Positions 1 through 10,098 of a DNA stretch of 22,013 bases are shown in pieces (position 1 is the first letter of the stretch; every line of letters begins with the position of its first letter). This DNA comes from Dipetalonema caudispina. Its lineage: Eukaryota > Nematoda > Chromadorea > Rhabditida > Onchocercidae. The translations under genes were made by a program, and so were the position numbers. Location: contig JABVXV010000605.1 of NCBI GenBank assembly GCA_013365325.1, positions 1 to 22,013 on the forward strand, in the 5' to 3' direction. The notes beneath the pieces are model-generated. The model had not been told where the DNA came from, made no database searches, and saw only the letters and a program-made list of their open reading frames with translations.

Positions 1-202
<202 letters not shown>

Positions 203-1342
203 ACTAGTAGTAACAGTACGACCACTATTACTACTAATAGTATCATAATGATAGCAGAGAAAATAAACAAATTTAGCTCATATTTGGTGAAATTTACGAT
301 GAATCATTTTGTCGATGCAGCAAATATTAGAATCGTTGCTTCTCTTTTCGACATTTTTTTTCCCGTTCATTTCTTGCTTTTACAACCAATTTGAATAGGA
401 AGTAACAACTGAAATGCTTCTTTTTTTTTAATACTAGTAATTTAAAGCTTTCAAATGATTTCAATGAATTCATAATTTTTTCCATTGATTCTTTTTCTCA
501 TCAAATATAACTATTTTTATCTGTAAACAAAAAGAAGAAAAAAAGAAAAAAATGCACAAACTTTTTTTATATTTCCCAAATCGTAACTTTTGTTCAATCA
601 AACAAATTGCAGTAATATCCGTTGTAAATTTCTACTTTTCTTAATCGAAATAAAATATCTACAAAAGAGCATAATGATTTATTAATTGTTACTAATGAAG
701 CCATTTGTACGATCATCTATTGATCTGAAATGATAAGGCTGTTATTCATTGATTCAGGTTAGACCAGTTTGATTTAAATAATTATTACTGATAGTATTTT
801 AATCGCATCGAAATCAGTGTGTCAGAATATATACATTACTGTTTGTTGCAATTTTCGTCACTAAAAATTTGTCAAATTTTTGCTAGCAAAATTATAAAAA
901 AATGTTCCGAGAAAATTTTATTCCTTACTGCAAGGAAGCGAGGAAGGTCAAAGGTAATTGATTGTTTTTGGAACTAATTTTATTCCTCAAATACTTCTGA
1001 TATTTCTAAACTTCGCTTTTTTTTTATGAAAACGCTAAATATAGTTATGTCCCAAATTACTACACTTTTCCCTCAATTTTGATTACTAAAATAAATATTC
1101 TGTAATGGCATTACTTCTAAATGTGAATTTCAGGTCTTCGTGTTAAATTTTCATTCTATTTATTCATAAATTAGAAGTTTTAAAACTCGTCATTTTAGAA
1201 TTAGATGTGAATCGTTGAAATTCCTGGAAGATCGAATAATTTTCCAGAAGTAACTCAGTTTTGCAAAATTTATATTTTTCAACTCTTCATCAAATAAGAA
1301 ATAAAGAAATGGATCAAAATACTCCTAATCTTTATTCAATCA

Positions 1343-1474
1343 TTAATTAACTAAGTAATCTATATTTCGATAAATTACTAATTGTAAAATTTCCCTATTA
1401 TTTCTCCATTTTTCATTTTTTGTACTCTCTATCTTTGGCCCCGCATCATTCTTCATCCCGTGGTAATTGAGCAT
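1343..1474 (-). CDS. Very weak 43-codon small ORF
   Basis: This is an ATG-started frame on the minus strand, with an in-frame TAG immediately upstream. A second ATG lies six codons in (1456). The predicted peptide is hydrophilic, with many Lys, Asn and Glu and one Trp, unlike the Phe/Ile-rich random frames around it. It begins in a local GC-richer patch. No signal peptide, membrane segment or known motif is visible. A TATAAAA string (1483-1489 on minus) lies only 9 bases before the ATG, too close to be its TATA box. A frame of this length is expected by chance. Confidence 0.06.
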   Translation of the reverse strand: MLNYHGMKNDAGPKIESTKNEKWRNNREILQLVIYRNIDYLVN

Positions 1475-2822
1475 CTAATCGTTTTTATAGTGTAACACTT
1501 TCCCATTGATTCATTATTGATAAAGTTTTCATCTGTGATGACTGGAGAAACCGTCTATCATGTTTGATAATTATGATGATCCGGTTTACGGTGTAATTTC
1601 CCGTTACTTTACATCTACAGTATTTATTTATTCTTTTTTTTTTTTCTAATTAATTTCTTCCCGTTAATATCTTAATAATTTATTGCGTTTTTTAGAATGT
1701 TTCGGGAAGTTTCAGCTATCGTTTTTCTATCTTAGTCTTACTCTTTACACTGATCAATTTTTAGTTTTCAGTCTTCAATCTTCAACTTCTAGTTTTCAAG
1801 TTCCAGTTATGATTAAATAAGTATCATCATCCCGGAAGATCTTATATATCATTCCTTTTTCTAAGAAAAATTTCTGCTTTTCCCTTTGCTAATTACGAAT
1901 TCATATCATAATTATTCAAGAGCAATGCTAATGTTACCTTTGTTCCAACCTACTGGATTACTTATCCGGTATTGCTTGATATTGTCGGATTTTCAAATCG
2001 TATGCATTTATATATTATTGCAACAAGTATCAGTTGAACGAATTAACTTATTTTGTGCAGAAATAGATAACGATTAGGTAATAGTCAATCTGCTGAAATT
2101 ACTTCTTGTATAAAATTCTTATTAGACAAACAGCTACAACTTCACCTTTTTCTCGGCATTTAACAAAACTTTTTCCTCTTATCCATCTAATTAATCAGTT
2201 AATTATTTATTTGTCACGAAAAAATCATTTGTTTACTTGTCGTTTTTTTTTTACTTCTACTATTATGAATAAAAATTTTCTGAAATTTGACAAAAATTTG
2301 CGTCTTTTTATCATTCATTCATCTAATGATGTCTACTGAAGGTTTATTACATCGGAATAATTTCCGTTCATCCCTCATTTACCAATTTCCAGAAAGCTTC
2401 GTTATTTAACAATTAAATTAACTGTAATTCTTGTTTGATTAAAAAATATTTTCAATTTATCTCCATTTAAACAACCATTAAAATGGATGGAATGAGATAA
2501 TTTATTCATTGTTATTTTCAACCTATGAATATTATTTCATCAACTGGGTTAGATAAAAATTTTTGAAACTTCTTTAAAATTATTTCAAAAGCAACCATTA
2601 CTTGAATGAATTCTAACAAAAAAAATGAAAATTTCGAATACTGAAATATTATTTTTGTATTTTTAAACAAAGATATGTATACGAAATAATAAAAGAAAAA
2701 TGGGATGGAGAAAAAGTTGGCTGTAAATAAAAGTTGTCCAAATTGCCTAATTAATTTTTTCCTTCTCAAAAATAAGAGAAGAGACAATTAATAAATTCCT
2801 AAAAGCAAATAGAAACGAAATG

Positions 2823-2863
2823 TTTTTTTTTTTTTTTTTTAAACTGCAAAAAAAAAAAAAAAA
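2823..2863. repeat. Poly-T/poly-A inverted repeat
   Basis: T18 (2823-2840), a 7-base spacer, then A16 (2848-2863) form a near-perfect foldback of 16 pairs. A second example is at 15898-15925. Such paired homopolymers can form hairpins and disfavour nucleosomes; here that is inference. Confidence 0.9.
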
Positions 2864-3343
2864 TGAAAGAAAGAATAGAAGCAAAGATTATCATCATTTA
2901 TCACAATTTTTATTATTTCAATCATCCTTACCCATACTTTTCTTTCATGTCACACCTAATAAAATCTAAAATCATCATCAATATTTCATCATTTCTTTTA
3001 AGAAAACGGGTACTATTTGAAAAAAAAAAAGAAGGAAAAAAAAAAAAGAAGGAAAAAACATCTCAAATTTTCCGATTCATCTACCTTATCGTTAAGTTAC
3101 CTTTTCTTCCTTTGATCCTTTTTATTTTACTCTTTTTTTTTTTTTTTTTTTCTTCTGTTCATAAAATGTCATGTCGTTTGTTGGCAGTACACAATTAAAT
3201 TGTTTGATCCAAGAAAGGAGGAAAATGAAAATGTGAAAAACATCTTTTGTGTAAACTTTTCATAAAACTATTTTTTTTTTTTTTCCAATTTCGTTCCCTT
3301 TCATTTATAGTTTAATGGTTTTCAATTGTATTCATTGGTATGA

Positions 3344-3366
3344 TAGTAGTAGTAGTAGTAGTAGTA
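3344..3366. repeat. (TAG)n microsatellite
   Basis: About 7.7 perfect TAG/AGT units. It is the first of three short tandem arrays packed into the next 190 bases. Confidence 0.95.
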
Positions 3367-3419
3367 AGTTCATTTGTAACATATAAAGAAATGAATCATT
3401 TATTCTGTTTATTTTGACC

Positions 3420-3440
3420 CTGATCTGATCTGATCTGATC
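3420..3440. repeat. (CTGAT)4 pentanucleotide microsatellite
   Basis: Four perfect copies of the pentamer CTGAT plus one base, giving a run of GATC tetramers every five bases. It is short but exact. Confidence 0.9.
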
Positions 3441-3456
3441 CTAGTCATTTTCTATT

Positions 3457-3536
3457 ATTAAATTCATTAAAATTACATAGAATTTTCAGCTTATAATTAT
3501 CAATTAAATTCATTAAAATTACATAGAATTTTCAGC
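3457..3536. repeat. 34-bp perfect direct repeat, period 46
   Basis: Positions 3457-3490 and 3503-3536 are identical over all 34 bases, and 12 unrelated bases separate them. The unit begins ATTAAATTCATT and ends TTTTCAGC. Perfect identity in otherwise diverged DNA suggests a recent duplication. The TTTTCAG at the end of each unit resembles a nematode splice acceptor, but no open frame of note follows. Confidence 0.92.
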
Positions 3537-4153
3537 GTTATTCTTTTATTTTTCATTTTTTATCTCTTTTTTTCCTTCATTCTGTAAATAAAGGAGAAAT
3601 AACTTGTTTGATAGCAATTTTATTCTTAACATTTTTTTTTTTTTAACTTTGTAATCTCATTCTATTGCTTATTCTTTAAATTATCACTTCCCCGTATCAG
3701 CTTATCACAATTCCTTCATCAATTTTTCTCAATTTCTATCAAAATTATTCGTTACAATTTCTGAAATAAACCTCTTTATCATCAATTTTTCCATTTTTAT
3801 CTGTTAAGCTATTTCAAGATTCATTTATGATATCTCAATAAGTTTGCAATGATCAATTATTCATTATTGCAATATTTAAATTAAAATTTCAATTTCAATT
3901 GACTACAAAGATATTGTGATTAAATAATTTGTTACTATTATTTAAATTAGAATTTCAATTACAACTAATCACAAAAGCTTACAAAGATTTTATTAAATCT
4001 TTAACAATTTTTTTTTTTTTTTGCTTTTTCTTTTAGTAAGGAATAATTAAGAATCTGATAAATCATAAATCAGTGGAGAAAATTCATGTACAAGGAGCAA
4101 TTCCTGAATAGGTCAACCATTCTCTGACCCATTGCTACCTTTTCTTCATATTT
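3537..4153. other. AT-rich non-coding stretch
   Basis: I see no gene here. An imperfect duplication of about 45 bases occurs (about 3872-3915 and 3938-3985; both contain ATTTAAATTA or ATTTAAATTAG and a nearby ACAAAGAT). A pyrimidine tract followed by TTTTAG ends at about 4036 and looks like a splice acceptor. All three frames after it hit a stop within a few codons, so a coding exon there is unlikely. Confidence 0.75.
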
Positions 4154-4869
4154 AAATGCAAATATAATAGTTCTGAGGTGGACAAAGAAGCAAAGAAGGC
4201 TAACTGCCCAATTAATGGGTTGAAAAATGCAATTAATTGGAATTTATTTGTCCAAAATTTTTCAACTACCAAATAGTTTTTTTGCATCCTAAATAGTCCC
4301 AAATTTTGTCACCTAAAAATTCCATTCTTTTTAAAAACTAACTTTTACAAATTGTTAAATATAATCTAATGAAGAAATGAATTGTAGTATTAAAATGTTT
4401 TATTTCATTTGGCAATAATACAAAAGAAGCGTGTGATTTAGGACGAAGCGAAATTTCCTTCATAGATTGCAAAAATTCAACAAATGACAAGGAAAGTGCA
4501 AAAAGAATTGCTCTATTTGCGCCAAGATATCATAATATTCTCTTCTTTTTTTATTTTTTCTTTTTTTTCCTCCGTTGTAATGATAATTAGGCTATATAAC
4601 AATTGGGCGCCAACCATTTGAAATGGAGGCCATAAATAAGTCAAATAATTCAGATGAAATTTTTTTCCCAGGAAAAAATTTTTAATATCCTCTTTTAATT
4701 TTTCATTTATTTATAGAAAAGATAGAATTTGAGCTGTATCATCAATTCTTATATCTCACATCATCGCCCATTTCACACATATATCTGTTTAACCCGATTA
4801 TCTGATTTTCTTTCCCAATAAAATTTAAATATAAGTGTAAAAAAAAAAAAAAAAAAAAAAAATGCAAAT
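4154..4869 (+). mobile_element. Possible retroposed transcript-like insertion (weak)
   Basis: What is seen: AATAAAA at 4817-4823, then 15 bases, then 24 uninterrupted A (4839-4862). The 10-mer AAATGCAAAT occurs at 4154-4163 and again at 4860-4869, directly after the tail. A poly(A) signal 10-30 bases before a genomic A-tract, bounded by short direct repeats, is the usual mark of LINE-mediated retroposition. Part of the right-hand repeat overlaps the tail, so only TGCAAAT is independent of it. The interval is less AT-rich than its surroundings. It holds a 54-codon open frame without ATG (4112-4276), a TATATAA string (4593-4599) and an ATG at 4623 with a 20-codon frame. I recognise no parent gene. 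AATAAA is common in such DNA, so coincidence is a serious alternative. Confidence 0.2.
4839..4862. repeat. A24 homopolymer
   Basis: 24 uninterrupted A residues, preceded at 15 bases by AATAAAA. It could be a retroposon tail or a simple slippage tract. Confidence 0.95.
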
Positions 4870-6087
4870 GATGTAATTCGTATTGATGCTCTGAATATTG
4901 CACCGATCAGTTACATATCAGCAACTATCTGTTGATATTTTTTTGTAAAATTTGACATTTAACTTTCATTTAAATTTCATAAAATATTTTTCAAAATTTA
5001 ACAGAATTAACAATTCTTAGCAACAATAGTATGATTAGATTTTAATTGTTATTCTTATTACAAACAATACACATTAACTATTACTTATGAATGTTTTAAA
5101 GTTAGCTAATATGCTAACATGCAATTTGCATTCATTACATTTGCAATTTGATTTTATGCTGCTTTACGAGAAAGATAATTTCCGAAGCACAATGGATACA
5201 ATGGATATTTTTTTTTCTTCTCTATTTACTTATCATCAATGTCTCTATGCAGGTTTTACTATTTCTAAAGTTTACCTCCCGGAAAAACACGGGAAATCCA
5301 ATGAATAAACAATATGGACTATATTCATTGTAAAAAGAATTTCGTCAAAATTTCAGAAAGTTTAACAAACTAATTTCATTATTCTCAGAAACGAAATGAA
5401 GAAACGATAATGTATAATTCTGAAATTTTGTTACATCGTTAATTAGTTACATTGCACAATCAAAATTAATCCAATCAGACTAAATTATTGCTAAAAGAAG
5501 CAAATAATTGGAAACGACAAAGAACTGAAATTATTAATTAATTGAAAATATGACTGAGCTTTAGCTTAAAAGGTGAAAATTTTGTCAAAATTAGAATCAC
5601 AGATAACAATAATGTTCCCTTCAATTTCATAAATTTTACAAAGAATTATACAAATTATAATTGTATCTCTGTTTAGTTCACTTTTTTTTTTTTACTCGAT
5701 GTATTTTGAATCGTTATTTTAAATTTTGTTCCACCAATTAAACACTAATTTGTGACAACAAGTTGATAGAGGATAAGATCAATCATTAAATCATTATTAA
5801 AATTTTATCCTCGAACAGAATGCTACTTCTTTTCATAACATTACCTAATCATCTATCAATATCATCATCATCATTTCAAGGTAGTATATAATTATCTAAT
5901 TATTATAACTATGATGCAATATCGTTATCGCATGCTTACTATTCATTTTATAGTTGTTGACAATTTGATATAACAATGTCTTTCGTTATTATTTCATAAA
6001 TAAATTTTTTTTTTTCGAAACTTTGTTGAAATTCATTTGATGAAATGATGTTAATAATGGGATTGCATAGAAGCATGATTAGACGTA
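4870..6087. other. AT-rich stretch with one weak ORF
   Basis: Apart from the doubtful frame at 5087-5308 I see no gene. A short (ATC)n run is at 5861-5874, and a small CCCG/CGGG stem-loop is at 5277-5294. The rest is diverged AT-rich DNA without motifs I can name. Confidence 0.75.
5087..5308 (+). CDS. Doubtful 73-codon ORF, unknown
   Basis: ATG-started frame whose predicted peptide has a fairly balanced composition. It has three Cys, several Asp/Glu/Lys and an MDTMD segment from a duplicated ATGGATACA-like string, and it ends in a charged tail (PEKHGKSNE). It has no signal peptide, membrane segment or familiar domain. An in-frame TATGCAG near 5250 could serve as a splice acceptor, in which case only the last 19 or so codons would be exonic. 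A second, TTG-started frame overlaps it. In a T-rich strand, frames of this length are expected several times per 22 kb. Confidence 0.1.
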   Translation: MNVLKLANMLTCNLHSLHLQFDFMLLYEKDNFRSTMDTMDIFFSSLFTYHQCLYAGFTISKVYLPEKHGKSNE

Positions 6088-6112
6088 TTCCGGAAAGAAA
6101 GCTTCCGGAAAG
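6088..6112. promoter_or_regulatory. Paired TTCCGGAA palindromes
   Basis: TTCCGGAAAG occurs at 6088-6097 and 6103-6112, a 15-base offset. Each copy contains the 8-bp palindrome TTCCGGAA, whose GGAA core is that of ETS-family sites and whose TTC/GAA half-sites resemble STAT-type sites. Binding is inference. Four further isolated TTCCGGAA palindromes occur in the window at 6400, 10970, 13281 and 18242. Confidence 0.35.
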
Positions 6113-6134
6113 GGTATGCGATGATATAGTTGAA

Positions 6135-6200
6135 ACTTATCATCTACCAATATCATTAGACTTTTATCTTACAAATTTATCATTTACTAATCTCATTAGA
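6135..6200. repeat. Imperfect 26-bp duplication, period 40
   Basis: Positions 6135-6160 and 6175-6200 match at 22 of 26 bases, each ending in CATTAGA. This is probably an old tandem duplication. Confidence 0.7.
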
Positions 6201-6466
6201 AAGTCAAATTAGGTATTACCTTATTTGTGAGTATCATCGAGTTATCAACATATACCTGCTACATTACTTACATTTATTTCATTTTATTACCTCTCTTTCC
6301 CAATTTATTTTTTCTTTTCTAAGTTCTTTCTTCTAACCTATCATTTTTCATAAATTAAATAAGTAAAAATTTTATTCGAAAACATTAAATAAAAGGCAAT
6401 TCCGGAACTTAAGTCTTTTTTTTTTTTTTTTTTTAAATCACAAGAATGAAAAAAACATATCATTTG

Positions 6467-6691
6467 CTATGTGCAAATTAATTGCATTTCCTGATCTGAC
6501 AAGTTTAAAATTACAGTTTTTTTCCTTTTTCTTTTTTTGTCTATTATCTTTGATTGAAATGTAATAAGTATGTTTAAACAACCTTTAAAATATTGTGGAT
6601 CACTACTGCATTTAGCAATAATGAACTTCTGATTGATTGATTGGTTGACTGATAATTCAATGAAAGATTGATAGTTCCTGATGATTATCAT
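6467..6691 (-). CDS. Doubtful 74-codon ORF, unknown
   Basis: ATG-started frame on the minus strand, where stops are denser because that strand is A-rich. The peptide is not low-complexity: it holds an SSDPQYFKGC segment, a basic cluster KKRKRKK (about residues 53-59) that would suit a nuclear localisation signal, and an acidic/polar end (LSDQEMQLICT). An A-tract of about 18 (T-tract 6417-6434 on plus) lies about 30 bases past the stop, without an AATAAA. It could be a fragment of a retrocopy, a small gene or chance. I do not recognise it. Confidence 0.1.
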   Translation of the reverse strand: MIIIRNYQSFIELSVNQSINQKFIIAKCSSDPQYFKGCLNILITFQSKIIDKKRKRKKTVILNLSDQEMQLICT

Positions 6692-6743
6692 TAACCAATC
6701 AACTTCCAGTTTTTAATGTTACAAGTTAATGTTTTCCGTCTTC

Positions 6744-6769
6744 TTTTTTTTTTTTTTTTTTTTTTTTTT
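6744..6769. repeat. T26 homopolymer
   Basis: 26 uninterrupted T. Read on minus it is A26, with AATAAA 16 bases before it (6786-6791), another configuration like a poly(A) tail, though AATAAA is frequent here. Confidence 0.95.
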
Positions 6770-6973
6770 GGATTAAATAATTTAATTTATTTATGAATTT
6801 ATTATTTTACAATAATAAGTTACAATTACTTAGTAATTTACAACATTTGATAAGTTTGTAATTTTAGTGGTTTGTGTTAAATTGAAAAAAGAAAATAAAT
6901 GATAGCAAAAAATTTTCAAAAAGTTTAATGTATTTTTCAAAAGTTTTCCATTTTTTCTGATGCATTTATTCAT

Positions 6974-6974
<1 letters not shown>

Positions 6975-7014
<40 letters not shown>
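6975..7014. repeat. T40 homopolymer
   Basis: 40 uninterrupted T, the longest homopolymer in the window. No AATAAA lies within 20 bases upstream when it is read as a minus-strand A tail. Such a long pure tract is either young or of uncertain assembled length. Confidence 0.95.
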
Positions 7015-7015
<1 letters not shown>

Positions 7016-7087
7016 TTAACGTCTAATCATCCGGATACTTACCTATCCAGTCTTATTCTCTTATCCGGTTTCAAAGTAGTATCAACA

Positions 7088-7279
7088 ATGAATCATTTTA
7101 GCGAACATACTTTTAAGTATTACAATGAAAAAAATTTTAAAAATTACAAAAAAATTTGTCAACTCCCTATTTTCGATAATTTTCATCCTTCAAATTGTAT
7201 GGTTTCATCCCATTTTTCCATCCAAATATTTGTTGCTTGTCTGTTTTGTTTGGAAGTAAGTAACTTTATACCGTTATAA
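7088..7279 (+). CDS. Doubtful 63-codon ORF with in-frame consensus splice donor
   Basis: The frame is open from just after the T40 tract (a TTG at 7013), and its first ATG is at 7088. The peptide is Asn/Lys/Phe-rich at first, with four Cys including CLFC near the end. At about 7255 the frame runs into GAAGTAAGTAA, where GTAAGT is a perfect 5' splice-site consensus, so the interval could be an exon ending in CLFCLE. I find no partner exon and no domain, so it stays a candidate only. Confidence 0.09.
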   Translation: MNHFSEHTFKYYNEKNFKNYKKICQLPIFDNFHPSNCMVSSHFSIQIFVACLFCLEVSNFIPL

Positions 7280-7423
7280 ATGAGAAAATTTTCATTAGAA
7301 TGACTATTCCGAAAGATAATTTGAAGGTCAGTCATTGTTAAATTAGTAATTTCAAATAAAACCTTTCTCTTTTTCTTCTTCCCTTTTTCTCATTATCATT
7401 TCTTCTCATATCTCATTTACTAA

Positions 7424-7466
<43 letters not shown>
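7424..7466. repeat. (TC)n microsatellite
   Basis: A 43-base CT/TC repeat with one C interruption at about 7434, inside a longer pyrimidine-rich stretch (7365-7495). On the opposite strand it is (GA)n, a type of tract that binds GAGA-type factors in some animals; whether that applies here is unknown. Confidence 0.97.
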
Positions 7467-7469
<3 letters not shown>

Positions 7470-8581
7470 CCTTTCTTTCTTCGTTTTTCTTAATGTCATT
7501 TTGTAACTTCATTTGATGATTGCATTAAAATTTAGCAGTCAATTAGTAAATGACAACATTTCACATATCTTTTTAGATGGTACATTTCCACTCATTTTAG
7601 TAAATCATTCCGCCTTTTATGCTCTATTCAAGACAAATTTTTTTTTTTCTGAAATTTGAAAATAATTCATTTTTTCATTTCATTGAAATATTCTTTTACT
7701 CATAGTTTGGGATGTTTAATATTTGAGCTCAAAGTGATTTCACGTTTCGTTTTTTTTTTTGGTTCATTTTTTTTTAATATTTAAATTTGATTTGAGTAAG
7801 CATTGAATGTTAGATGCTAAAACAATCAGAATTACACCAATTTATTTTACTATCAGTTTTTAATTTCTCAATCCCAATATTAATAATTTTAATTGAATCA
7901 ATAAATCTATGGTTATGTATAGGAATATAAACGATCATACCTGTAGTAAATCATAAAGTAAATTTTACTAATGATATTCTTTAGATATTCCTTAGAATGA
8001 TATTACAGTTAGATACATTGATATGGAATCAATGGATCATTTTTCATATTTACGTCATTTTTCTAAAGATTATTTCTGAATTTTTCTTTAAATTCTCAAA
8101 AAAACTTTTTAAAGTCTTCAAATTTTACGATAACTTTATTAGTTTCTTAAAAATTTCAAAGATTTATACAAACGTTTTTACGTCTGTGACCACTTTTTTT
8201 TTCAGCTTTTCAATATTTTGTAACATTATATCGAAATCTTTGTAGTTAAACCATTATGATGCGATTAGCTGCGTCTTTGTTCTACTTTTATGCTATAAAA
8301 TTTTTTCAAAATCTTATTTGTCAAGCAAATTATCCGTTTAATAAGTCATCAGAAGTTGAAAAGTCACGGAAAAAATACATTAAGCTTGGTAGAAAAATTT
8401 GAGATTGCAATATTTTATACTTAGCAAAGAACTTTCTATCTTTTCGAGCTTTTCTCCTCTTTTTATCTCAATGCTTTTCCCGGCATATCTTAGAACTATT
8501 TCTAATTTTCAAAAGAAGCTTCTTAATCTAATCATTATTCACTTGAGTTTTAAAACATTTTTAGAATCTATTAAGAAAGAT

Positions 8582-8614
<33 letters not shown>

Positions 8615-9231
8615 TTTTTACAAAAGAAGAATTTCAAGTTTTCCTTTTCTTCATATTAAACAGTTGACATCACTTATTTCACGTATCAGTTTTCTTCACG
8701 ACCTTGACGTAACAAACTCTCTTCTCTCTCATATATTGGATGTCAAAAGCCATTTATGTAAACATTTCATATATCATTTCCTCATTTTAATGTCTCTCAT
8801 CCCGTTGAATACCTTACATCTTCCCTTCGGTATCCTTGGCCTTAAAGGTTGAAGCCTATAACTTCAAATGGTTTCACTCTTCTTCAAACAGTGACATCTC
8901 AAACGGATGAATTATCAGTTTTATAGGATCATCGACACATTAATTTGCTGAAATTTCCCTTTTTTTTTCCCGGTGTTTCCTTCTGATGTCTAATATATTC
9001 TTTTTGTGCTTCGAATGTTAATTTGTTTCTGAAAAATTACTGTTTTGTAATTAGTGTAATAATAATTATTTCGTACAATATGATGCTAACTTATTGATGT
9101 TATCGAAAAGTCGGAAATGAATCAAAAAATTTTACAATCATTCATTTACTTTACATTTGATTGTTTACTTGTTTGACTATCTAACCACTTGTCTTTATTT
9201 GAGTAGTAAAAGGGATCATCTGTTTAGGTAT
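7467..9231. other. AT-rich stretch without supported gene
   Basis: Frames at 7997-8245, 8399-8587 and 8664-8852 are open. The first begins with ATG or TTG-like triplets in Phe/Lys/Ile-rich DNA, and the other two start with TTG; none has a credible composition. A28 is at 8586-8613. A slightly GC-richer, pyrimidine-rich block runs from 8690 to 8870 and ends in a small TTGAAG/CTTCAA stem-loop (8849-8867). Confidence 0.7.
8586..8613. repeat. A28 homopolymer
   Basis: 28 uninterrupted A, with no AATAAA in the 30 bases before it. Confidence 0.95.
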
Positions 9232-9427
9232 AAAATAATTATAGTAGTTATTATTGTATTGCTGCTTGTTTGATCAGTATAAGTGATCGTAACTGTTGTA
9301 TTAATAGTTACTGTAGTAATAATATGAGTAATGATAATATTTAGGATGATTATTATTATTATCAATATTATTTAGTATTAGTATTTAGTAGTAGGTGTAG
9401 TAAAATAGTAATAGTAATAGTAGTTTG
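9232..9427. repeat. Decayed TAG/TTA trinucleotide repeat
   Basis: About 195 bases dominated by TAG, TAA, TTA and GAT triplets with many interruptions, including (TTA)4 near 9350 and (TAATAG)3 near 9405. It looks like an ancient microsatellite broken up by substitutions. Confidence 0.8.
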
Positions 9428-10078
9428 TTGGGGAAATAGTGGTATATGATAGTAAGATACACTTATTTTACGATCTCATTTTACTGTCACTTTATCGCAA
9501 CACTTTTATGGAAGAGAAAATTACAGTAAAGTAAGCATATAATATCATTCATATCCATTTTCTGAAGTCTTTTATGATGCCTCTTATTATCTATCCGATC
9601 ATTCATCATTATATATGATAATCTTAACTCATAAAAACGATATAATAGATGATATACTTAGTTGTTTCTTTGTAATTTCTCGATAATTATTTGCGGAATC
9701 AATAGTTTTTGCATTTTAACTATCAATTATTTTGCAAAAATTTTTATGTAATTGGAATTGTTTCATTGAAAATTGATCCTATAGAAGTTGTAAGTTTGAA
9801 ATGAATATGTTGTCAGTAGAAAAGCATAAAATGCTACAGAAGAAACTCTGTACTTATTACATCAAAAGCAAATAATAGTAATAAATGGAATTATTGGTAT
9901 GGAATATTTGATATTAGCATGAGTGATCGCTAGATTTCACTTCCTTCATATAATAAAATGATCAAGAATATCGTAGGAGATCGGACAATTTTTTTTTTTT
10001 TTTTTATTTTTCTAAGACAGTAGGTGGAATTACCAAAACAACTACAATGGAAAAGAAATTTTGTAAAGATTATTATGG

Positions 10079-10098
10079 ATATATATATATATATATAT
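10079..10098. repeat. (AT)10 microsatellite
   Basis: Ten perfect AT dinucleotides. Confidence 0.95.

Larger units (their letters stand above)
203..3343. other. AT-rich non-coding stretch, no supported gene
   Basis: I find no gene that I can support here. Open frames at 1886-2077, 2106-2339 and 2518-2787 (minus) begin with TTG rather than ATG and encode Phe/Ile/Lys-rich strings typical of random AT-rich DNA. The ATG-started frame 2863-3198 begins at the end of an A-tract and carries Lys-only and Phe-only runs read from homopolymers, so it is not a credible gene. Somewhat less AT-rich DNA lies at about 1430-1600. A T18/A16 inverted repeat is at 2823-2863. Confidence 0.8.

Noticed and set aside
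1548..1587. Two-part hairpin (AAACCG/CGGTTT with inner ATCAT/ATGAT)
   Set aside because: Stems are short with a mismatched internal loop, well within chance for this length.
2518..2787. 89-codon minus-strand ORF
   Set aside because: It starts with TTG, is Phe/Ile/Lys-dominated, and has no motif.
2863..3198. 111-codon ATG ORF
   Set aside because: It begins at the end of an A16 tract, and its Lys and Phe runs are read from homopolymers. The composition is that of random AT-rich DNA.
3344..3536. CRISPR-like repeat-spacer pattern
   Set aside because: There are only two copies of the 34-bp unit, the spacer is 12 bases, and the DNA is clearly eukaryotic.
4022..4036. Excellent pyrimidine tract and TTTTAG acceptor
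   Set aside because: All three frames downstream meet stops within a few codons, so it does not begin a coding exon.
8805..8870. Minus-strand 38-bp micro-exon between TTATAG and GTAAGG
   Set aside because: Both splice signals are short and common, and the encoded dozen residues cannot be evaluated.
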